Part shown: piece after piece, positions 55,302 to 64,000 of the stretch
Layout of the letters: each line of letters starts with the position of its first letter
Position numbering within the stretch: the first letter of the stretch is position 1
Origin: Ovis canadensis
Lineage: Eukaryota; Chordata; Mammalia; Artiodactyla; Bovidae
Assembly: GCF_042477335.2 (NCBI RefSeq)
Contig: NC_091246.1
Span: 215,201,501-215,265,500, forward strand
Direction of reading: 5' to 3'
DNA: 64,000 nt
Made by a program: the position numbers and the translations under genes
The notes under the pieces: generated by a model
The model's database searches: none
Seen by the model: only the letters and a program-made list of their open reading frames with translations
Told to the model about the DNA's origin: nothing

Positions 55302-58300
55302 ATTACAGTTATTGATATTTTAAAAAATGATGTAAACAAAACTATGGATAACTTATGCCCAAACAAAAGGCAATAAAATCCAGAAAACAGAAATAATACA
55401 CATATAAGTTACAGTAGATATTACAAATAGCTCAACACAGAGTGACAGAGTAATAGCCCAAGCCCCAAGTTTTAGACAGTTCTGTACAGCATGAACAGAA
55501 ATAAGGGAAAATGACATCTATCTGACCCAGGAGCGTTAAGAACAAGTTGTGCAAAGACTTCCGCACCCCACGTTCGATGCTCTTCATTTCCAACCTACAC
55601 ACTTCCTCTCTTTTTACTGTTCTCTAAAGATAGATTTTTTTTTCTTGAATGTTCTAGGATAGGCTATTCACAATAGGATCCTGAAAGGTGACCAAAATCA
55701 GAACCTAAGCCTCTGGTGGTGAAAGCCTAATGTAATAGCTTGGTGGACTGCCCACACCATGTAGAAATGCCTTCACCACAATCCATCCAAGAGGCCTCTC
55801 ACTTCCCACTTGGAAGACAGGTGGCAAAATAAAAGAAACCCTTTATACAGTAAAGGAAAAGAAAATCCTTGTGTTTGGGTATTTTTTTTCACCTGAAAAA
55901 GGCTAAGTTCACTGACTTTACAATTGGACTCTGAATAACCAGTTTAATTTCTCTACCCATTGGCCTTGGTGACATCATGACATTCCCCTGAGTTTGGTTC
56001 ATGAAAAGCAAGCAAGCAAACAAAAGGAGTAATTTGAGAAACAGCATAAAACAGTCAAAACATTATGTGGTTGTATCTTTTGTGTTTCCTTGTTATGTGT
56101 CAATGGTGCCAAGGAGTGTTTCCACTAGTCTGCTCTGACAATGTGCTTCCAACAGGAACCCTTGTACTCATGAGGTTAAGGCACCAGGTTAAATGAAGGT
56201 GAAAGGTCTGACATGTGCATGGACTATGTGGGCTCCGAGCGTGCCTGTGTCGAGAGCAGCCAGCAGGGAAGAAGCAAGGTGATCCATGTTGAGGCAAAGG
56301 ACCCTGCAGGCTTCAAGTGGGTCTGCTAGTCTAGACTAGAAGCACGAGGCAGTACTATAAGGCACTCCTAAGGGGAAAAAGACATGAATATGATGGTCAG
56401 TGTGAGGAGCCACAAGCCCTAGAGGTCCACCAGCCAGTTTACCAGGCCTGAATCTGGGCTCAGCACTGCGGCAAGGAAGGTCAATGGAAGGGAAGAGAGG
56501 CTGGTCTGCAGCTCAGCGGCCTAGGAGGGTATCTTATCGTGTTGAGTTTCCATAAGCGCCTGAATCTTCTACCTGGGTAACAACTGGCTTCACTGCAGAC
56601 CTTCCTAACAAGATGGCATCTCTAACAAAACAGCAGCTGTCTTTTCACTCAGGGTTAACAGTGCCTTCCATCACCTTGGAGGCCACTGCAGGAGGAAAGG
56701 GCTCTATCGCATGAGCCCTTGGAGCCCATTTAAATGAAAAGCCCCGACGACTGTGGGTGTGCTTGAGACGGTGTTCCACACTTTTCTTTTGACTTTTGTC
56801 AGTGACTTTTGACAATGGCTTGGGGTACTGGTACTTCACTGTTGAAACACTGTCCCCCATGGTAGAAATCACATTTCTCCGTTTAGATGAGCTGAGCAGG
56901 GCTTGTTCACCTGTCACTGGGTTCAAGTAGTGAAGCAGGGCAGTGAGTTCTACTAAACTGAGGATTGGAAGAACGGTGCAGAGGACACAACATTCGGAGC
57001 TGTTGTTAATGCCCAGGTGTTGGCAAGGACCGGGGAAAGGAAAACAGAGTGGTTCCAGCGACTCATTTCAGGCCAACGAGGGCACGTTCGCTTCTTTCAG
57101 ATTTGCCCCAACTCTCTACTTCTCTCACATTGTCTTAGAGGAAGAAAAGTAGTGAGACAGGAACCTCAAGCCATAAGGGGGTGGGGGGAACTGCACTTAC
57201 CTCTCTTTACTGGGAGAAGTAAAAAAAATAAAAAATAAAATCACCTTGTGTTGACTCCAGGCGGTATTAGAATCAGGAGCTGAAGACTTACTTCACAGTC
57301 TAGTTACTTCAGTCAAGAGCAGCCGGTCAGTGGAGGTGAGGAACACCGCCCCCACACAGCAACAGCAGCATTGGCTTAACCCTAAATTAGGAGCCGAGTG
57401 TATCTTGGCTTCCTCAGATCATGCTTCTGTTTGCAGAAAATGCTCAGTGTGGCCTCACGCAAGTCCTTCCCTGATGCAATGATTTACGTGTGGCCCTTCC
57501 TGGCTCATGGGTAGAGACAAAGACACAGGTTTGGAAGTCATGCCTTTTCGAGAAGGCACGGGAAGAAACTATCCAGTGTGGGTGTGCAGTGTGTACAGAT
57601 GCACAGACAAAAACAGAGGCTGGACTCCAAGCAAGGGGACTCACTGCAGCTTAGCAAAGGTGGCCGACAGCAGCCACACTGCTGTAAACAGCTCGGCTCT
57701 CCGCGCAGCCGGAAGGAAGCGAGGCACAGTCCCTCAGCGGGGGTCTGAAGGACACCACTGGGTTGGCTGGAAACCACAAATCCCAAGTCCTAGCGATATT
57801 CCCTTCTTGGTGGAGGCCTAGTCTGGAAGAATCCAAAAGTGATTGCCTTCTCAGCTCATCAAATATTAAAGCTCCTAGAGAGATTACTCTTAAGCACAAT
57901 GATCATGAAGATGACCATAACACAGTCCCCTGAAAAGGCAGTGAGGCAAAGGGGGAAGACAGGAGTTTTATGTGGCTTTCACATACAGAGCTTTCAACTT
58001 GGAGAAAGAGCCACCCTGGAAAGAACATGACTCCCATCCCAGTTGACTGCTTTTTAAGTACTTTGCGGCCTTCCTGCTGCGGTGCAAACTGAGGTCTATT
58101 TTAAGAACTGGCTTTTTTACTGCAGGGTGAGATGCCAGCATTTCACCAGGCTTGGACTGTCCCACAATCGAGTTTCTGGCACGGCGAGGAGGGATTTCCT
58201 CAAGTGATACACTAGGGAAGGGGCCTTTCAAGAGAAAAGAGTTTCCCTGAAGTTGGCTGCCAGCTCTAGGAGATTAATGGGCCATTTTCTCCTGGGCTTT

Positions 58301-59988
58301 ATGTACGAGATATTTAATATGGGATGAAAAATGGACCATGAGGGAAAGCAGGTATTAGCTTAGGTCTTAAGGAGGTGGTAATCCACAGATTTGCTTTCGT
58401 TTCGACAGTTTCTAAGTAGTGGAACAATTACCTACAGTGCACCAAGTAATTTGTTAGGGTCGAAAACAGTAAGGGCGTTCAGGTGTGCGCTACGGTATCC
58501 TGGGTTGAAAGCAACTTTGAATTTTTGTGGCAGACCCAAATGCTAAGCCAGCTCTGCCCTGTCTGTTCATGTTTGGGGGTTGGTGGCTGAGTGTGTCATG
58601 TAGGCCTGAGGCTGGCACTGGCCAGGCTTTCGGGGCTCCACAAAGAGGAGGGAAACGGGCCGCTGGGGAGTGCTTCCAGCTCTGGTAGCTGATGCTGATA
58701 GCACATTTATCATTTTTTTTCCCTTTGGAAAATAAGCAACAATGTGGGTGGGAAGTTCTCCTTAGAGGTTCACAGGGATTGCCACTATTCTGCTGGACCT
58801 CGAAACAACCCTGGTAGAAGCCAAGGCCTTGGGAGCACAGACCCAGAGTATCAAGCTGACTCTTGGTGGTTCTGACCCTGGGGCCTGTGAGACAGGACAG
58901 GAAATTCTGTACACGCAGCCAGTGTGCTAGAAGGGGAGGAGATGGCCCTGTACTCTGGGTCTCCAATTGCAGTGTGCTAGGGATGGCCTTGCTGACAGCT
59001 GGAGTCACAGATACATTAATTACGGCAAAGGCAGAAGTAAGCTACAGTGACAGGGAGCTGGGGGCGGAGGGAGAAGGCACTTTGCCATCGGAGCACATCT
59101 GTTTTATAATAAGCAGGTCTGTAATTCTCTTGTGAAAGATCACGTTTTGCTATCTTCTCTGAGGCTGGAATATATAAATACTGTATTTCACGAAGGGGAA
59201 GAGGAAAGGGGAGATGATCAAATTTGTTTGCCTGTTTGCCAAGCGCTTGTTTGAGATTTTCCACCCTTTTTCTTTTGTGTGTAACAGTTTCTATAGAGTG
59301 GGGTGGGGCGGGGAGAGGGAGTCAACTTGTTTTTCTAAAAGTAAAAGTCACCGTAAGGCGTCTCATGAATGGGGCCCCGGCCTTTTAATAAGTTTCCATG
59401 CCTTGGCTACAGCTACTGTATAATCAGAAGATAAATGCATGAGTTGTGCTGAGCTATTAACGTTGAAATGTGTGGTCTGGGGCCAAAGGAATGGGTGTGG
59501 GTTGAGAGGTGAAATGCTCACACCCAACAGTCTGCACAGAAGTGAGTCTGAAATGTCACATCTCCAAACGAACAGAAGCATCGTGAGCTGGGATCAGAGG
59601 GAGCCTGGTGTGGGGAAAGGAGCAGTGAAGTTAAACGCCCCATGGGCTGTGCGAACACTGGTTCTCTAGGTCCTGCTAGGAGTGTAGCTACTAAACCATG
59701 GAGGCTCTGAAGGCATCTGCTCAGAGGAACGGTAAGAATCTTCTCATATAACCTACTGAGAATTGCTTAAATATAAGCTTATTTTTTGGTTCTGGAAAGA
59801 GTTAAGGTGGAAGGAATGGGAGCCATGCTTTCTGGTGCCAAGCTATCTGCCATTTTAGTCACCGTGGCCACTGTGCTAAGAGGAAGCTGCAGAGGAAGAA
59901 TACCCCCCTGGCCAAGTGCCTGAGCAACTCATTCTTATTCCTTATTAGCTTAGCACTTTGCATCTCACTTCATGGTGGCAATGATGCA

Positions 59989-60013
59989 TGTGTGTGTATA
60001 TATATATATATAT
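59989..60013. repeat. TG/TA microsatellite in the 3' UTR
   Basis: 'tgtgtgtgtatatatatatatata' run. In the minus-strand transcript it gives a UA/CA repeat. Confidence 0.85.
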
Positions 60014-61210
60014 TTAAATAAGATTAGATTTAATTCCTTAATTATATTTGTCAGTTTGGTATTTTCTTCATAGTCTAAAGTTGGTACTGTGAAGTTCCAA
60101 GGTGCTCTGATTTTTCAAAACAATTAGGAAAGTATGAAAGCAGACGTGGTGACATTGACAAATGAAAGGTCAGAGTGAAAGGGCAATGAAGAACAATAAA
60201 AATAAATAAAGTGTAATGAATAGGTGGGAACTGCCCACACAGGATTCTGTGAAAAGAAAACTGCAGATCCTCTCTTGGAATGTGTGTACTCTACACCCGA
60301 CCTCCTGGTCCACAAACTGATATATTTAACAATCCGAAGTAATTTCCTCCAGCCAGCACCATTGGAAAAAAAAAAAAAATCATCCTGTCACCCATGGAAC
60401 TCCTGGAAGACTGCTCTTCAGAGCCATGTTTCCAGCCTGGCAAAGACGGTCACGTCTCTGGGTGGGTGTTGGGATTCGTACCAGCAAACAGACAGACAAC
60501 ATGTAGGTTACTGAGGTCTCTTGTCAGGAAAAATGCTTTCTGAGATTAACTTTAGAACAATTTATCTAGCTCTCCTGATAAATTAGGGACACACACTTTC
60601 TGTCAGAGGGAGCTCACACTCCTGATTTCCAAGCTGTTTAACTCAGCTTAGGGGATCCCAGCCTTTGCGATGACACAGAGGTGAGAGCCGGGACATTGGC
60701 TCCTGGAAGGATCCAGGAGTCACTGCTGTGTTTTGAAGCTTTTCTTATGAAACTTGATGATGGGTGCTTGCCTCAGTTACCTCATCCTCTGTGAAGGCTA
60801 AAAATAAATAACACAAAAATAACTCAAAGCACTCTTCTGGAGAAAATGCTTTCTCCTAGGTCCTGTGTAATAAATGGCTCCTGAGAGCCCCACAATGTCT
60901 GAACTATAAAGCCTTATGTGTAAACCACGTTTGGCTTGGGGGCAAAGCAGCTGAAATTCATGGCTAGGTGTAATCCCGCTATTGGTTAACTTCTTGAGCC
61001 ACAAAGCTCCATGGACCTTTAAGACAACGACTTATACTAAACATACGTACAGGACATATAGGTATGTATGCATATACATTTATAAATATATATATCTAGC
61101 TGAGGATGAGACGTTAACTTCTCCCAGAGGGGTCTAACTGTCTAGTTTGGAAGCCACTGGGGCTGATAGATGGTTGAGAGGTCACCGCCCGGCCTTGGAC
61201 TCCTGCTGAG

Positions 61211-61388
61211 TCAGGTGTTCTGGTAGGACAGCTCAAACATGTTGCAAGCCTCCTCCAGGCTCTCGTCCATGTTCAACCTCCGCCAGAAAGACTTCTGCTT
61301 CATCTGCAGCTCTCGGCGGACACATCGCGGGCAGGGGACAGACTTCTCTTTGCATTCAGCGTGGAAAACGGCTCCACAGCTTTCACAC
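61211..61388 (-). CDS. PLEKHM3: PLEKHM3 last coding exon (C-terminal zinc-binding half and tail)
   Basis: Seen: on the minus strand the sequence 'ggttattgcag' ends an intron at 61389. The exon starts with the third base of a split codon (61388) and encodes [15 protein letters not shown], then '[13 protein letters not shown]', then the tail '[20 protein letters not shown]' and TGA at 61213-61211. The first residues after the intron supply C-x2-C, H-x2-C and C-x2-C. This is the second half of the cysteine/histidine zinc cluster of the Rubicon-homology (C1-like, DUF4206) domain shared by PLEKHM1, PLEKHM3 and RUBCN. Known: PLEKHM3 is a roughly 760-residue protein with two PH domains and this C-terminal domain, reported as a scaffold for AKT in muscle differentiation. 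The earlier exons, both PH domains and the first cysteines lie beyond the right edge. The 64-codon open frame that begins at 61405 runs into the intron, so its ATG is not used. I identify the gene from memory of its C-terminus; PLEKHM1 differs in this tail. Confidence 0.9.
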
Positions 61389-62224
61389 CTGCAATAACCA
61401 ACCACAGAGATGATGAGTAAGGTTGAAGTGAGCAGGGCAGGAGGCTGGAAGTCCAGACCTCTGCACAGCTCAGGTCACAGCCTTTTATTCCTGACCCCTC
61501 GAAGAGACGTGACTCATAGAAGTGGGTTCTTTCCTTTCCCAAAAGACACAAGGTTGAATTTCATTTGAAAAACGTGTCTTTTTTTGTTTTTTGTTTGTTT
61601 CTGATTAGAACTAGCTGGGGACAGGCTTATGTTTTCTGGGTGGAGGGTAGTCAGCAGTCAGTTAGCAATTTTGTGATCATGGTTAAAATGGACAGAGCTC
61701 TGGAAGCTCCATGTGTTAGCTCGACTGAGAAAGAAAAGGGGGTAGTGCCTCTAGGGTGAAGTGACAGAAAATAAGAGTGGAGTGCCCTGCCAACTGAAAA
61801 CACTCCCAACACCAGTGACAGCCCCTGTGCCATAGCGGTGAAAATGTGCTTCCGCTAACAAGAGCCAAGCGGTTCCCTGTCACTCCCTACCTTTATTTGA
61901 CACTTTGGAAAGTGTCAAAATGGCATATTTTCAATTTCTGAATGATAGACTGTGGTCTGTTGCTCTTTTGAGTTTTGTTTTCTTAAATTAGAAACTCCCT
62001 CAAACCTCTCTATATCTAGCTTCATAACACACGTGGGAACAGTAAAGCATGAGAGAGTTGGGGAGAGATCTTGTTTTTTAAGAAAAACAAAAAACACACA
62101 AATGCTGTAATTTATAGAGAGGAGACATTCCAGGTGGATGATGTTGTTTGGCTTGGTGGAAGCCTGTAGGAGTCTAAATGGCTTGTTTTTACTGCAAAGC
62201 CTTTAATAATGAGTAACTGACAAG

Positions 62225-62434
62225 CTTCCCTAGTGGCTTAGATGGTAAAGAATCTGCCTGCAATGCAGCAGACCTGGGTGCAACCCCTGGGTCAGGAAGA
62301 CCCCCTGGAGGAGGGCATGGCTACCCACTCCAGTATTCTTGCCTGGAGAATTCCATGGACAGAGGAGCCTGGCGGGCTACAGTCCATGAGGTTGCAAAGA
62401 GTCAGACATGACTGAGTAACACTTTTCTCACTTT
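62225..62434 (+). mobile_element. Bov-tA SINE in PLEKHM3 intron, plus strand, 11-bp TSD
   Basis: taactgacaag (62214-62224) and taattgacaag (62435-62445) differ at one base. Head 'ttccctagtggcttagatgg', B-box-like 'gggtgcaacccctgg', end 'gagtcagacatgactgagtaac'. Antisense to PLEKHM3. Confidence 0.93.
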
Positions 62435-62856
62435 TAATTGACAAGCACAACTATAGCTGCTCCATTGGGTGGCTTGCCAGTGAGGATTAAGTTCTCATCC
62501 TTCCTCACGTGAGTGACAACCGACTAGGACCTCATCCCAGGAGCCCAGGGAACTGGGCCTATGTGATTTTGCTCCGCTGGCAGTGTGCATGCAGGTTCAA
62601 TGATGGCTGTGAAGGAGCCAGTCCTCAGGGCTCAGCCTTATGCCTCCTACTTTTCTTTGAGTTTCAGACCTGGGTGTGGGATGGTCTCTGGAGAGCCACT
62701 CCCTGGCCTGCTATTGGCTCAGGATTCAGAAAGTTTGGTCAAAGGAGGATCTTCCCACCCACGCTGGTACCCAGGAGAGAAGGCAGGGACTTAGAGGGAC
62801 AGGCACTAGTGTGTGGGCAGGGGCTGTATCTACCAGCTTCAATCTGTATCTATCTT

Positions 62857-62889
62857 AAATCCGATAAATCTGTATCTATCTGTATCTAC
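62857..62889. repeat. CTGTATCTATCT-type simple repeat
   Basis: 'ctgtatctatct' recurs at about 62843 and 62869-62888, with a short interruption. Confidence 0.6.
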
Positions 62890-62941
62890 AGATTAAAAGA
62901 CAGAAGCTTCACTGTACCCAGTAGTCTCTACCTCCAGCTCA

Positions 62942-63046
62942 GCTGCTGCTGCTAAGTCGCTTCAGTCATGTCTGACTCTGTGCGACCCCACAGACGGCAG
63001 CCCACCAGGCTCCCCCGTCCCTGGGATTCTCCAGGCAAGAACACTT
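62942..63046 (-). mobile_element. BOV-A2 partial copy (one unit), minus strand
   Basis: Four CTG-type units then 'gtcgcttcagtcatgtctgactctgtgcgacc' and 'gggattctccaggcaagaacact', stopping where the second unit and linker should begin. Confidence 0.88.
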
Positions 63047-63124
63047 GTCTAAATACTGCACAGCAGTGGTTAGTAGAGCAGGCAGGGTGAGATGGCCTAA
63101 TGCCAATCTATATTCAAATCACAT

Positions 63125-63300
63125 TCTGCCTATAGGACTGCCATGGATGGAACTGTGTGCCCCCCAAATCCCTATGCTGATGCCTCAGGCTCCAATGTAT
63201 CTATATTTGGAGATGGGGTCCTCAGGAAGTAATTTAGGTTCACGGGAATCATAAAGATACGTCCTGATCTGATATGATTTGTGTCTTCATAAGAAGAGAA
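63125..63300 (+). repeat. Old mammal-wide repeat, family not named
   Basis: 'ggaactgtgtgccccccaaat', 'tatatttggagatggggtcctc', 'tttgtgtcttcataagaag' form a pattern I recognise from other mammalian loci, but I cannot assign the family name securely. Confidence 0.4.
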
Positions 63301-64000
63301 CTAAAGAGGAACTAAAAGAGCCTCTTGATGACGGTGAACGGTGAGAGTGAAAGAGCCAGGTTAAGACTAAATATTAAAAAAACTAAGATCATGGCATCCG
63401 GCCCCATTACTTCATGGCAAATAGAGGGGGAAATGGTGGAAATAGTGACAGATTTCCTCTTCTTGGGCTCTAAAATCACTGCGGATGGTGGCTTCAGCCA
63501 TGAATTGCTTCTTGGCAGGAAAGTGATGACAAACATAGGCAGTGTGCTGAAAAGCAGAGACATTACTCTGCCAACAAAGGTCCATACAGTCAAGGTTATG
63601 GTCTTCCCAGTGGTCACATACAGTTGTGAAAGCTAGACTGTAAAGAAGGCAGAATGCCAAAGAATTGATGCCTTTGAACTGTTGTGCTGCAGAAGACTCC
63701 TGAAAGTCCCTTGGATAGCAAGGAGATCAAACCAGTCAATCTTAATGGAAATCAACCCTAAATACTCACTGGAAGGACTGATGCTGAAGCTGAAGCTCCA
63801 GTATTTTGGTCATCTGATGCGAACAGATGACTCACTGGAAAAGTCCCTGATGCTGGGAAAGATTGAGGGCAGAGGAGAAGAGGCTGTCAGAGGATGAGAT
63901 GGCTAGATGGCATCACCGATGTGATAAACATGAACTTGGGCAACTCCGGGAGATGGTGAGGGACAGGGAGGACTGGCATGCTGCAGTCCAGGGGGTCACA
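63301..64000 (+). mobile_element. BovB LINE (older copy), cut by the window edge
   Basis: Runs from the region after YADD ('agaggaactaaaagagcctc') through 'gtcaaggttatggtcttcccagtgg' towards the C-terminus, and is unfinished at 64000. Reading frames 63325-63636 and 63682-63897 are interrupted by a TAG at 63634-63636 and later damage. More diverged than the copies at 13.0, 18.0 and 29.6 kb. Lies in the PLEKHM3 intron, antisense to the gene. Confidence 0.92.

Larger units (their letters stand above)
55275..61210 (-). other. PLEKHM3: PLEKHM3 3' untranslated region
   Basis: Continuous with the last coding exon: it starts after the TGA at 61213-61211 and runs leftwards to the predicted cleavage zone near 55275-55285. 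Seen: about 5.9 kb in which I recognise no BovB, Bov-tA, BOV-A2, CHR or L1 insertion, against dozens in the neighbouring 54 kb. Simple repeats occur at 59995-60013 (TG/TA) and 57222-57241 (A-rich). Open frames here, such as 59008-58490 on the minus strand, have no family signature. Inferred: one terminal exon with selection against insertions. A second signal of the ATTAAA type near 58317 could give a shorter isoform. The boundary is a prediction from motifs. Confidence 0.75.
61389..64000 (-). other. PLEKHM3: Last intron of PLEKHM3 (3' part)
   Basis: Acceptor AG at 61390-61389, preceded on the minus strand by a modest pyrimidine tract ('ctctgtggttggttattgcag'). It contains a Bov-tA, half a BOV-A2, an old unnamed repeat and a BovB. 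No other exon was recognised. The donor lies outside the window. Confidence 0.8.

Noticed and set aside
58490-59008. 172-codon minus-strand open frame at 58.5-59.0 kb as an extra gene or PLEKHM3 exon
   Set aside because: It lies within the predicted 3' UTR downstream of the stop codon, with no domain signature, and open frames on the opposite strand overlap it.
61211-61405. 64-codon frame as an independent small zinc-finger protein
   Set aside because: Its first codons are intronic. A splice acceptor at 61390-61389 and the match to the PLEKHM3 C-terminus show that it is the last exon.
3588-62434. Recurrent near-identical segments as a CRISPR-like array or segmental duplication
   Set aside because: Spacing is irregular, both orientations occur, and the units are recognised SINEs and LINEs with their own target duplications.

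Overview
The window is mammalian nuclear DNA from a ruminant, most likely a bovid. Evidence for the lineage is the density of ruminant retroposons: seven 5'-truncated BovB (RTE) LINE copies, plus an older copy cut by the right edge; many Bov-tA and BOV-A2 SINEs, whose body derives from BovB; older cetartiodactyl tRNA-Glu (CHR-type) SINEs; and artiodactyl L1 3' ends. There are no operons, prokaryotic genes, CRISPR arrays, tRNA or rRNA genes. Cattle, sheep and goat cannot be told apart by reading alone.

Only one host coding exon is recognised. It is the last exon of PLEKHM3 on the minus strand (61388 down to 61211), with a splice acceptor at 61390-61389. Its TGA is followed by a long 3' UTR of about 5.9 kb that ends near a minus-strand AATAAA at 55301-55296. 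Above 61390 lies the last PLEKHM3 intron. At the opposite end, 1-540 is a CpG island with GC boxes and a CCAAT box. In human, FZD5 lies downstream of PLEKHM3 on the same strand, about 50 kb away (recalled, not searched). The island is therefore best explained as the FZD5 promoter and first-exon region, with its coding exon just outside the left edge. The window would then be the complete FZD5-PLEKHM3 intergenic interval.

Layout: 0-0.5 kb promoter island; 0.5-45 kb repeat-rich intergenic DNA in which BovB, Bov-tA, BOV-A2, CHR, L1, MIR, MER5, MLT1 and a Tigger element are layered and nested, many with readable target-site duplications; 45.0-48.3 kb and 50.1-53.5 kb repeat-poor stretches with possible regulatory sequence; 55.3-61.2 kb PLEKHM3 3' UTR, with no lineage-specific retroposon seen; 61.2-64 kb exon and intron.

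The best-preserved mobile coding sequence is the BovB copy at about 29.6-32.17 kb. It has one continuous frame for a truncated endonuclease plus reverse transcriptase, broken by two internal stops, one directly before the YADD motif. I found no convincing undescribed biological system. The most useful leads are the repeat-free blocks, an HMG-box/homeodomain-like site cluster at 47.7 kb, and several insertion histories that can be read base by base.
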